A stretch of 9,663 bases of DNA from NCBI GenBank assembly GCA_021799555.1, contig JAJZAG010000001.1, positions 1 through 9,663 on the forward strand, given 5' to 3'. The position numbers and the translations under genes are program-made. The stretch comes from Deltaproteobacteria bacterium. GTDB taxonomy: Bacteria; Desulfobacterota; Binatia; Binatales; Binataceae. The notes under the pieces are model-generated. The model had not been told where the DNA came from and made no database searches. It saw only the letters and a program-made list of their open reading frames with translations. Positions 1 to 6,801 of this stretch are shown here, one piece after another (position 1 is the first letter of the stretch; every line of letters begins with the position of its first letter).

Positions 1-1117
1 AGGCATAGCCGATCGCATGTTCGCGTGCACGGGCTTGCGCGATCGAATCTTCGGTGCGGAAGCCGTTGAACAATGGCCAGGTGATCATCAGGCCGACGTA
101 CATGTTGTTGGCGGCTGGAACTCCGGTGCCCATCGCGGCATATCCGAATTGGGCGGTTCCGGTTGGCAGAAAATCGCTCTTGAACTGGTCAACTTGGGCG
201 CCTGCGGCGCGGGCCTCGTCAACCAGCGCCTTCAGATCTGGGCGAAGTTGAAATGCGCGCGCAAGCAATGCCGGCAGCTTTTCGGTGACCGGCGAATAGG
301 TCAACGTACCGACGGCATGGTAGGGCGGCGCTGTGCCGGCCATTCCCATCGCGGCATCGAGAGCGACTTTTGCGTCGTCACGGACATTTACGGCCTTCAC
401 GCGTTCCATCTCGGCGCGCGAAAGATCGGCTTGTGTAATCGACACGTCGATCTGCGAGCGTAGATTGGCCTTTGCGAGAACGGTTGCCTGGTTTAGTTCT
501 TCGCTGCGCTCGTGAATTGCCTGGTCGTAAACCTTGATCTCCTCCTCGGCAGCGAGCAGAGCATAATAGCGCTGCGCTACCGTAAAAATCAGATTCAAGT
601 CAGTGAGCTTGAGCTTAGCCTTTTCCGCGTCGAGGTCGGCGCGGCGTTCATCGATAAAGCCGCGCACGCGTCCGAAGTCGAACAGGAACTGCGAGACGGA
701 AAGGCCGCCCAAAAAATTGTTCTGAGACTCGGTACTCTGGGAAAAATCGTTGCTGGTCAGGTTGTGGTTGCGTCCCGTGAAGCGGGGGAGCATGTCGAAC
801 GAGAAATAGCTGGTGTTTCCGATGCCGTTTTCCGTGGTGCGGAGATAGTCGGCGAGGCCATAAGCCTGAGGAAGCATGTTCGATTGCGCGACGCCGACGC
901 CGGCCTGCGCGGCCGTGACGTTTGACTCGGATTCCATACGCAGCGGATGCAGTTTGAGCGCGATTTTGGTTGCCTGTTCCAGCGTCAGGTCCGAGTTCGG
1001 CTGGATCATAATTTGCTGAGCATACGCTCGTGCGCACACACCGCCTGCGACTCCAACGACGAACAACGCTATCGACAACTTAAGATATTTGGTTCCGGAA
1101 AGCCGGCAACGCATCAT
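1..1117 (-). CDS. TolC-family outer-membrane efflux protein (partial, C-terminus beyond left edge)
   Basis: This is the outer-membrane channel of a tripartite efflux or secretion complex. It would form a trimeric barrel with a periplasmic alpha-helical tunnel that docks onto the adaptor encoded just upstream. Translating the minus strand from 1117 gives 372 codons with no stop before the window edge. Residues 12-33 form a signal peptide ending in ARAYA before QQ. The repeated OEP pattern is visible: LTLEQATKIAL near 45-54, LFDFGRVRGFIDE near 145-157, long helical stretches with RYYALLAAEEEI near 183-194, RPDLKAL near 292-298, and WPLFNGFR near 347-354. The ATG at 1117 directly follows the adaptor stop (TAAATG), and an AGGGAG ribosome-binding site at 1123-1128 lies 5 bases upstream. 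ATG 1114 is an alternative start. I estimate 60-100 more residues to the left. The family call is firm; the substrate is unknown. Confidence 0.93.
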   Translation of the reverse strand, partial: MMRCRLSGTKYLKLSIALFVVGVAGGVCARAYAQQIMIQPNSDLTLEQATKIALKLHPLRMESESNVTAAQAGVGVAQSNMLPQAYGLADYLRTTENGIGNTSYFSFDMLPRFTGRNHNLTSNDFSQSTESQNNFLGGLSVSQFLFDFGRVRGFIDERRADLDAEKAKLKLTDLNLIFTVAQRYYALLAAEEEIKVYDQAIHERSEELNQATVLAKANLRSQIDVSITQADLSRAEMERVKAVNVRDDAKVALDAAMGMAGTAPPYHAVGTLTYSPVTEKLPALLARAFQLRPDLKALVDEARAAGAQVDQFKSDFLPTGTAQFGYAAMGTGVPAANNMYVGLMITWPLFNGFRTEDSIAQARAREHAIGYA

Positions 1118-2302
1118 TTAATCTCCCTGCTCGGCAGTGGTTTCACTCTCAGTGGCCTGCGCAAGAACTCGCACTGGTTCACCGGCCTCGAGCGACGGAC
1201 TCATGTGAGCTACAACTGCGTCGCTCTCGGAAAGACCCGAGGTGATCTCGACGTTGGTACCATCGGTCAGCCCCGTGGTCACCGTGGTTTTGTACAGTTT
1301 GCCGTGTTTGACGGTGTAGATGTACGAAGCCGGCTGACCCAGTCCGGACACCGCCGTAACCGGAACCTCAAGCGCGTTAGGATGCTGCACGAGAGTCAGC
1401 GTTACGTTGGCGTACATGCGCGGGTAGAGCTTGTGATCGTGATTGGGGATGTCGATCTCGGTGAGCATCGTGCGTGTCGCGAGGTCCAGCGATGATGCAA
1501 ATCGGGTCACCGTTGCGTGGAACTTTTTGCCTGGGAATGCGCGCAGTGTAAGCGTCGCAGGCATCCCGATCTTAATCTGCGAGGTCTCACGCTCGGGGAC
1601 GTAGATGTAGATGCGCAACGGGTCGATGCGAGCCTCCGTAAGCAGCGGACCACCGCCCGTCAAATGGCCGCCGGCCCCTTCCATTGCGCCTGAACTAACC
1701 GCAGCACCCGTGCCTGAGAAACCGAAGTCTCCGCCTCCGGCGCGGATCAGGGCGCCGGGATCGGCGAAGCGGCCGGTAATCACGCCGTCAAATGGAGCGA
1801 TGATCTCGGTGTATGAGACCATCGTCTCGAGCGAGCCAACCTCCGCCATCGCTTCCATGTACTTGGCGTATGCGATATCGACGGTTTCTTTCGCGACCAG
1901 GCGCGGATCAGTTTTTCGCACTCGGTCCAGACGCTGCCAAGTTATCTTGGTGATGTCGCGGTTGGCTTCTGCGCGTTGAAGATTTTGCTGAAGTTCGGGA
2001 ACCTCGATTACAGCAAGAACCTGCCCCTTTTTCACCCAGTCGCCCTTATCAACGTTCATCTTGACCAGATATCCGGTCACCTTCGAATGCAGCGCGGCCT
2101 CATAAAAGCCTACAAGATCGCCCGGTAAGTCGATCGATCGGACGACAGTCTTGCGCTGCGGATGAATCACGGGAACCGACCGCAAGTCAGATCTGGTCAC
2201 CGCCGGCTTGGCGGAGACGGCCGGGGATTCACTAGTGTAATGACATCCGATCGCTGATATCAGAACGGTGGCGATCAGCAGGTACTTTCGAAAACGGCTC
2301 AC
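1118..2302 (-). CDS. RND efflux periplasmic adaptor (HlyD/MFP family) lipoprotein
   Basis: This is the membrane-fusion protein that would link an inner-membrane pump to the TolC-like channel. From the GTG at 2302 the product is 394 aa. A short positive N-terminus and hydrophobic segment end in ISAIGC, so Cys20 is probably lipidated. The split lipoyl domain is seen in VGFYEAALHSKVTGYL (near 64-79) and IIAPFDGVITG (near 167-177), with a helical hairpin between them. The beta-barrel opening IDPLRIYIYVPE (226-237) and the membrane-proximal segments follow. A Gly/Ser-rich stretch at about 189-218 sits between the lipoyl domain and barrel and is longer than usual. I chose GTG 2302 because GGGAGG (2311-2316) lies 8 bases upstream and the lipoprotein signal fits; an in-frame ATG at 2341 would add 13 charged residues. 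The start overlaps the pump remnant stop as GTGA, and the stop abuts the TolC ATG, so the three genes form one operon. Confidence 0.93.
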   Translation of the reverse strand: MSRFRKYLLIATVLISAIGCHYTSESPAVSAKPAVTRSDLRSVPVIHPQRKTVVRSIDLPGDLVGFYEAALHSKVTGYLVKMNVDKGDWVKKGQVLAVIEVPELQQNLQRAEANRDITKITWQRLDRVRKTDPRLVAKETVDIAYAKYMEAMAEVGSLETMVSYTEIIAPFDGVITGRFADPGALIRAGGGDFGFSGTGAAVSSGAMEGAGGHLTGGGPLLTEARIDPLRIYIYVPERETSQIKIGMPATLTLRAFPGKKFHATVTRFASSLDLATRTMLTEIDIPNHDHKLYPRMYANVTLTLVQHPNALEVPVTAVSGLGQPASYIYTVKHGKLYKTTVTTGLTDGTNVEITSGLSESDAVVAHMSPSLEAGEPVRVLAQATESETTAEQGD

Positions 2303-3021
2303 TGTATTGCCCTCCCGAAATAGAACAACTCGTACACGCACGGGACCAATAAAAGAGTGAAAATGATCGAAACGGTCAAAGCGTCTCCTGCGGCACGCGC
2401 GAGTGGCGCGAAAGCTTCTGAGCCGGTGCCGATTTCACGCGCGACCGGGATCAAGCCCGCCACCGTTGCGGGTCGAAGCGCGTGGCCCTCACAACATCGT
2501 TGGCTAGCGAAATCGTCCGGCAGTCTTGGGTTTGACTCGACGTTTCCGACCGTCGCGAGTCCGAAACCGAAGCTCGAAAAGGAGCGCTGCATCGCCGCTA
2601 CGGCGTCCTCAAGCGCTCGCGCTTCTTCCTGGACAAGAAAGCGAGCGCAATAAGTGCGGATCACCGTCATCGCGACCACATACGACGTCAGCATTGCGAG
2701 CACAAAGGCCAACACCAGTGCGCCGAACAGGTCTTTGGCAACGCCGAACAGGAACATCACCCGAAAGAAGACGATTGTTGTCGTGATGGTCGAAGCGAGC
2801 ACAGGCAATGCAACTCCCGCGGCACCCTCTTTGGCGGCAACTGCTGGCTCCTTGCCTTTGGTCAAATGGCGGTTGATGGTCTCAAGGACCACGACCGCCG
2901 GGATCTTCGGATTTGGGAACCCGCTCAGCGGCATCTTGACAAACGCCGTCACCCCAAGAATTAAGGCGATCAGCGCCCCGACGATTCCCGTGAACCCGTT
3001 GCGCAAAGCGAAGCTCGGCAC
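2299..3021 (-). pseudogene. Internally deleted RND efflux permease remnant (240 codons, open frame)
   Basis: RND pumps of the AcrB/HAE type are about 1,000-1,050 aa with 12 membrane segments and two large periplasmic porter loops; here only 240 codons remain. Residues 1-45 match the family N-terminus with TM1 (GIVGALIALILGVTAFVKM, then FPNPKIP). Residues 46-128 jump to the segment just after TM4 (ETINRHLTKGK) and through TM5-TM6 (ALPVLASTITTTIVFF, then VAMTV and CARFL). Residues 180-232 resemble the C-terminal TM11-TM12 region (ATVAGLIPVA, GSEAFAPLARA, ALTVSIIFTLLLVP). The porter domains, the TM4 Asp-Asp proton-relay pair and TM7-TM10 are absent. The start is GTG 3021, with GAGG about 9 bases upstream. 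The frame stays open and its TGA overlaps the adaptor GTG. It cannot work as a canonical pump. It is a degraded gene, a miniaturised membrane protein, or an assembly artefact; decay is favoured. Confidence 0.85.
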
Positions 3022-3144
3022 CTTTATGCACCTCGCACGAATTTTCCGGCGGCCCGTGCGAGCACGCCCGTATTCAGATCAAAAAATGTCAGCGGAGATT
3101 CCCTGTCCACCGCGACCGTTTTCAGCTTACAGCTGTCAGTAAAC
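3022..3144. other. Stretch upstream of the efflux operon, leader or degraded sequence
   Basis: This is about 120 bases between the pump remnant start and the end of the small minus-strand ORF. One minus-strand frame stays open here and ends with TAA at 3024-3026, three bases before the GTG of the pump remnant, but its translation resembles nothing I know. It should contain the leader and perhaps the promoter of the efflux operon. I could not find a convincing -35/-10 pair. The 8-base palindrome ACAGCTGT at about 3129-3136 is the only symmetric site seen, and it is too short to call an operator. Confidence 0.35.
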
Positions 3145-3531
3145 TTAAGCCCGGGCGAATAGGAACGGAGGACCGCACGGGTCCGATGAGATTCTAATGC
3201 GACGCAGATGGCGTGGCGCTGTAGGGTGTGGCGTAAGCAGCATAGCCGCACGCCACGCGTTACATGATTCCGGAAGCGGATCGAGGATAGATTGCTGACC
3301 AGGGGCGGGATAGGCTGCGATCACCTCCAACTGCGAGTCGGTGCAGTCGTCGCACAATCCCAAGTATTCATGGCGGGCCGCGGCCTGACGCACCTCGGCC
3401 GGGCGGTAGGAGGTTCCGAAACTGTTCGTGCGCAACGCGGGCAGCACAATTGCCGTCGCCAGAGCGACGGCGCATCCCGCTAAACGAAGCCAAGCGGCAA
3501 TCGACCGGTTACCTGTCAGGACGAATCCCAT
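3145..3531 (-). CDS. Hypothetical small membrane-anchored or secreted protein
   Basis: I do not recognise this 128-aa product. A positively charged N-terminus precedes a hydrophobic stretch at about 12-33 (AAWLRLAGCAVALATAIVLP), which would serve as a signal anchor or signal peptide. The next part, to about residue 95, has a protein-like composition with a CDDC pair (Cys60 and Cys63), then SQLEVIAAYPAPGQQ and a further Cys near 90. The last 30 or so residues are rich in Pro and Arg (TPHPTAPRHLRRIRI) and look less protein-like, so the 3' end could be shifted or eroded. Codon use in the first two thirds is mostly GC-ending, which favours a real gene. The ATG at 3531 has only a weak purine-rich upstream sequence. 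It diverges from the secreted protein at 3634 and precedes the efflux operon on the same strand. A functional link to efflux is not shown. Confidence 0.5.
   Translation of the reverse strand: MGFVLTGNRSIAAWLRLAGCAVALATAIVLPALRTNSFGTSYRPAEVRQAAARHEYLGLCDDCTDSQLEVIAAYPAPGQQSILDPLPESCNAWRAAMLLTPHPTAPRHLRRIRISSDPCGPPFLFARA
3211..3258. repeat. Competing imperfect inverted repeats inside the small hypothetical ORF
   Basis: GCGTGGCG at 3211-3218 can pair with CGCCACGC at 3251-3258. GTGGCGT at 3228-3234 can instead pair with ACGCCAC at 3250-3256 across a 15-base loop. The two pairings exclude each other. There is no T-run on either side, so this is not an intrinsic terminator. It lies in the less protein-like 3' part of the 3145-3531 ORF. 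Stems of 7-8 bases in GC-rich DNA can arise by chance. Confidence 0.3.
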
Positions 3532-3633
3532 AACCCAAACCTACAATAGCCTATGCGGCGCCGCGTGCGCGCTCAAGCCGTCTCGATCTCCTCTTGTGCG
3601 GGACTTTTGCCCCAGTGCTGTGTATTGTCGTCG
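3532..3633. other. Divergent intergenic region
   Basis: About 100 bases separate the minus-strand hypothetical gene from the chosen plus-strand start of the secreted protein. Promoters in both directions are expected here from the gene arrangement, but no good -35/-10 pair is visible on either strand. The plus-strand frame is open back to an ATG at 3553. The extra 27 residues are Cys/Arg-rich and do not resemble a signal peptide, so I treat this part as non-coding. Confidence 0.4.
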
Positions 3634-4122
3634 ATGATGCCCAAGATGCCAACCCCGTCACCGAAACGCGGCAGTAATTTCGCAGTAATCTTTTTCGCCG
3701 CGGCACTGATCATGTTAGCGACGGCGGTCCGTGCGCAGCAATATCACGTCGATCAAGCCAGCAGCACGGCTTTAACCGGGTATTTCCATCGGCACCGCCT
3801 ACCGCTGGTCGGCGCACAAGTGTTGCGCACCGACGACGGCAATCCAAGAGTTAATCTTTACGGGTTCGTTGCGGCCGTCTCGGGGCGCGACGACGCCGAG
3901 CGCGAAGCGCGCCGTTTTCTCGGCGTCGCCGACGTTCCGATTGCAGATTCAATTCGGGTCAAGCCGTCGATCGATTCGGCCAACGCCTCGGGCGCGGCCT
4001 CGTCTGGAGCGCCGAGCACGGCGCCTGGTAACTCGAATCAGGAATGGAACAAGGCGATGGAGGGCATCTACAAGTATGGCGCGCAGCCGCTGCCGTCGCC
4101 CGGAGTTCCGGTTCCGCCCTAG
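3634..4122 (+). CDS. Secreted protein with a possible BON-like domain
   Basis: This 162-aa product is predicted to be exported. Residues 1-15 are basic and Pro-rich, 16-30 are hydrophobic, and a good Sec cleavage site lies at AVRA before QQ (34/35). The mature part begins with a compact region of about 70 residues (44-113): a helix-like STALTGYFHRH, strand-like VGAQVLRTD and PRVNLYGFVAAV, a helix DDAEREARRFLG, and a last strand SIRVKPSI. That alpha-beta order with VNLYGFV resembles a BON (periplasmic phospholipid-binding) fold, but this is inferred from pattern only. A Ser/Ala/Gly/Pro-rich tail follows, ending in PSPGVPVPP. The start is uncertain. ATG 3634 and ATG 3637 are adjacent, no Shine-Dalgarno is visible, and 3553 would add 27 unlikely residues. 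The helicase gene starts 42 bases downstream on the same strand, so the two may be co-transcribed. Confidence 0.7.
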   Translation: MMPKMPTPSPKRGSNFAVIFFAAALIMLATAVRAQQYHVDQASSTALTGYFHRHRLPLVGAQVLRTDDGNPRVNLYGFVAAVSGRDDAEREARRFLGVADVPIADSIRVKPSIDSANASGAASSGAPSTAPGNSNQEWNKAMEGIYKYGAQPLPSPGVPVPP

Positions 4123-4164
4123 GCGGGACGTGCGCCTGCCCCGCGTGATAGAATTGGCGGTGCT

Positions 4165-6168
4165 GTGGCGGACAAAGTTATTTTCTTGCGCGATCCCAGT
4201 CGCGATTCGAGTGACCGCGCGTACAAGATCAAATATGCGGATCTGCTGAACCCTGCCCAGCTTGCCGCCGTGACGCATAGCGACGGTCCGTTGCTGGTAA
4301 TTGCCGGCGCAGGTTCAGGCAAAACCCGGACACTGATCTATCGGGTCGCGAGGCTTATCGAGAGCGGAGTCCCGCCCGGTGCGATCTTGCTTATGACATT
4401 TACCCGCCGCGCTGCGCAGGAGATGCTCGAACGGGTCGAGCGGTTGGTCGGCGAGATTACGCGTTCGGTGGCGGGCGGCACATTTCACTCTTTCGCAAAC
4501 AATGTCCTGCGCCGCCACGGTGCCCAGATGGGGCTCAAACCGAATTTTACAATCCTGGACCGTGGCGACATGGAGGACGTGATCAATCTGCTGCGCGCGC
4601 GGATGGGTCTCGCGTCGCGCGACCGGCGCTTCCCGAAGAAGGGCACGATCGCCGAAGTGATCAGCATGGCGCGTAACAAGATGCGCGACCTGCTCGCCGA
4701 ATTCGAAGTTGATTTCCCGCATCTCCTCGAGCATCAGGGCGAGATCATCGCGCTTGCCGAAAAGTACGAGGCCTACAAGCGCGAACGCGGGCTGCTCGAT
4801 TATGATGACTTGCTCTACCGCCTGGCGGAGCTGCTGCGCCAGTATCCGCAGGTGCGCCGGCGCCTCTCGCAAAGCTATCGCTACATTATGATCGACGAGT
4901 ACCAGGACACCAATCGCATCCAAGCCGAGCTCGTGAAGCTTCTCGCGTCCGAGCATCGGAATGTGATGGCGGTGGGCGACGACGCGCAGTCTATCTATTC
5001 GTTTCGCGGCGCCAATTTCCGCAATATCATGGAGTTTCCAGAGCTGTTCGCGGGCGCTCGCGTGATCAAGCTCGAAGAGAATTACCGTTCGGTGCAGGGA
5101 ATCCTCGATCTAGCCAATGAAGTAATCTCGCGCGCCGCCGAAAAGTACACCAAAGTGCTGTTCACCTCCCGCCGCGGGGGTTTTCGTCCAATTCTGGTCC
5201 GCGCGCAGGACGAGCACATGCAGTCGCGCTTCGTCGCCCAGCGCATCCTCGAACTGCGTGAAGAGGGCGTCGAGTTGGACGAGATGGCGGTGTTGTTCCG
5301 CTCGAGCTTTCATTCGTTCGATCTTGAACTCGAGCTGCAGCGCCGCGATATTCCGTTTGTCAAGCGCGGCGGGTTCAAATTTATCGAGACCGCGCATATC
5401 AAGGATGTCCTCGCCCATCTGCGCGTCGTCGCAAATCCCGCCGACGCTGTCTCATGGCTGCGCGCTCTGATGCTCGTGCGCGGGGTTGGACATCGCACCG
5501 CCGAGCGCGCGGTCGAAGCTCTGGTCGCCGCCGACGCGCCCGAACGCGAACTCGCGCGGCTTGCGCAATCAACGGCGCGTGAGGGCGCGGCATCGGGCTA
5601 CGCACGGCTCGCTGCGCTGTTCGCCGAGATTCGCGACAAAACGAAGCGACCAGCAGAAAAGATCGCTGCGACCATCGCGTACTATCTGCCGCTAATGCGT
5701 GAGGCGTTTCCCGACGATTATCCCAAACGCGAGCGCGACCTCGAGCATTTCCAGAATATCACCGAGCGCTACCGCAGCCTGGAAACGATGCTCGCCGACA
5801 TGGCGCTCGAACCGCCCAACGATTCTCTTGGCGGTGTGCTGGCGGAAGGACCGGAAGATGAATTCCTGACGCTCAGCACGATCCATTCCGCCAAAGGACT
5901 CGAATGGCGCATCGTGTTCGTCATCTGGGCGGCGGATGGCCGCTTCCCCGGTCCGATGAGCGTCGATGAGGAATCGATCGAGGAGGAGCGCCGCCTGATG
6001 TATGTAGCCAGCACGCGAGCTCGCGACGAGCTTTACCTGACCTATCCCATCTACATGTTCGACCGCATCAACGGCTACATGATGGGCCGCGCGTCGCGCT
6101 TCCTCGACGATCTCCCCGCGGAAATTCTTCCCACAGCCACGCTGCAGGACGCCGAGTCGATTGAGTAG
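4165..6168 (+). CDS. UvrD/Rep/PcrA-type superfamily 1A ATP-dependent DNA helicase
   Basis: This 667-aa enzyme is predicted to unwind DNA 3' to 5' with ATP, in repair or replication-fork processing. All SF1A motifs are present in order: Q-motif LNPAQLAAV (Gln32), Walker A AGAGSGKT (47-54), motif Ia TFTRRAAQEM (78-87), Walker B IDEYQDTN (243-250), motif III GDDAQSIYSFRGA (271-283), motif IV LEENYRS (303-309), motif V STIHSAKGLEW (571-581) and motif VI EERRLMYVASTRAR (607-620). The 2B subdomain, including LVRGVGHRTAERAVEAL, lies at about 430-560. The protein is close in length to Rep and has no long C-terminal extension like that of UvrD or PcrA. A 28-residue N-terminal extension precedes the Q-motif and includes AYKIKYADLLNP. 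The GTG at 4165 is the first in-frame start and has only a weak GGCGG upstream. Which of the UvrD, PcrA or Rep roles it plays cannot be decided here. Confidence 0.95.
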   Translation: MADKVIFLRDPSRDSSDRAYKIKYADLLNPAQLAAVTHSDGPLLVIAGAGSGKTRTLIYRVARLIESGVPPGAILLMTFTRRAAQEMLERVERLVGEITRSVAGGTFHSFANNVLRRHGAQMGLKPNFTILDRGDMEDVINLLRARMGLASRDRRFPKKGTIAEVISMARNKMRDLLAEFEVDFPHLLEHQGEIIALAEKYEAYKRERGLLDYDDLLYRLAELLRQYPQVRRRLSQSYRYIMIDEYQDTNRIQAELVKLLASEHRNVMAVGDDAQSIYSFRGANFRNIMEFPELFAGARVIKLEENYRSVQGILDLANEVISRAAEKYTKVLFTSRRGGFRPILVRAQDEHMQSRFVAQRILELREEGVELDEMAVLFRSSFHSFDLELELQRRDIPFVKRGGFKFIETAHIKDVLAHLRVVANPADAVSWLRALMLVRGVGHRTAERAVEALVAADAPERELARLAQSTAREGAASGYARLAALFAEIRDKTKRPAEKIAATIAYYLPLMREAFPDDYPKRERDLEHFQNITERYRSLETMLADMALEPPNDSLGGVLAEGPEDEFLTLSTIHSAKGLEWRIVFVIWAADGRFPGPMSVDEESIEEERRLMYVASTRARDELYLTYPIYMFDRINGYMMGRASRFLDDLPAEILPTATLQDAESIE

Positions 6169-6177
6169 AGGTTCTTT

Positions 6178-6801
6178 CTATCCTGATATTGTGGTTTCGA
6201 ACTTTGCGTAGCCGGGCTGCGGTGCATCGACGTGCATTGGCAGCGAGACTTCGCGCAGGACGGGGACCTTTTCAGTAATCGTTCCGGTCGCCGGCGCATC
6301 GCGTGGCACCGTGATCACTCGCGTGCCCACAAATCGCACCACTTCGGGAAGCATCTTGCCCGTGTCCAGGTAGCGGGTGTGAGTGGCCTCAAACAGCGTG
6401 TCGAACTTGAACAGCTTCGAGCCTGCGCGAATCAGGTACTCGTTGTGGCCGAGCGGCCGCACCATGACGGATTCGCTCATCACGTAGATATGCCCTACGG
6501 TCGGCCGCAAAAAGCCCGGATAGAGCGGATTGACACCGAGCCAGAACGGAATTATCACGCGCCGGTTGTCTGGCCATCCGTTCAAATGCACGTGTGCCTC
6601 GCGGTCGTTGTTGCCCAGGGTAAAGTCCTTGCCGTCGAAGTCGCGCAGGATGTCGCGGCTTAGCTGATCCTGTGGCGGCGTGGTGACTTCGCCGGTTGGG
6701 CCGAAATCAAGCGCCTTATCAGGCGAGCATCCAGTGGCGGCTGCAATCAACGCCGCCGCAATCGCTGCGCGGGCCAATGCTTTGATTCGCGGATGCTTCA
6801 T
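6178..6801 (-). CDS. Putative lipoprotein, paralogue of the adjacent upstream gene (unknown family)
   Basis: This 207-aa product has a lipoprotein signal: a basic start (MKHPRIKALARA), an Ala-rich hydrophobic stretch, then AATGC with Cys25 as the lipidation site. The mature protein shares blocks with its neighbour at 6798-7385: FDGKDFTLG (55-63), PFWLGVN (85-91), PG (95-96), SE (109-110), RAGSKL (125-130), GKMLPEVV (148-155) and PVLREVSLPM (180-189). I know no function for this family. I chose ATG 6801 because it makes an ATGA overlap with the upstream stop and begins the signal; an in-frame ATG at 6852 would add 17 residues inside the upstream gene. It is the last gene of a three-gene cluster and ends 9 bases from the convergent helicase stop. 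It may be a periplasm-facing lipoprotein; no enzyme motif is seen. Confidence 0.85.
   Translation of the reverse strand: MKHPRIKALARAAIAAALIAAATGCSPDKALDFGPTGEVTTPPQDQLSRDILRDFDGKDFTLGNNDREAHVHLNGWPDNRRVIIPFWLGVNPLYPGFLRPTVGHIYVMSESVMVRPLGHNEYLIRAGSKLFKFDTLFEATHTRYLDTGKMLPEVVRFVGTRVITVPRDAPATGTITEKVPVLREVSLPMHVDAPQPGYAKFETTISG

Noticed and set aside
17..925. Several long open frames on the plus strand opposite the TolC gene
   Set aside because: They are antisense shadows. The minus-strand frame from 1117 translates to a clear TolC-family protein and runs off the window edge.
4114..4144. CCGCC-CTA-GGCGG stem over the stop codon of the secreted protein, with a competing GCGGG/CCCGC pair
   Set aside because: The stems are only 5 bases with no following T-run, so they are not convincing as a terminator or attenuator.
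4315..4956. 213-codon minus-strand open frame inside the helicase gene
   Set aside because: The plus strand encodes all helicase motifs in order. The antisense frame is a by-product of GC-rich codon use.
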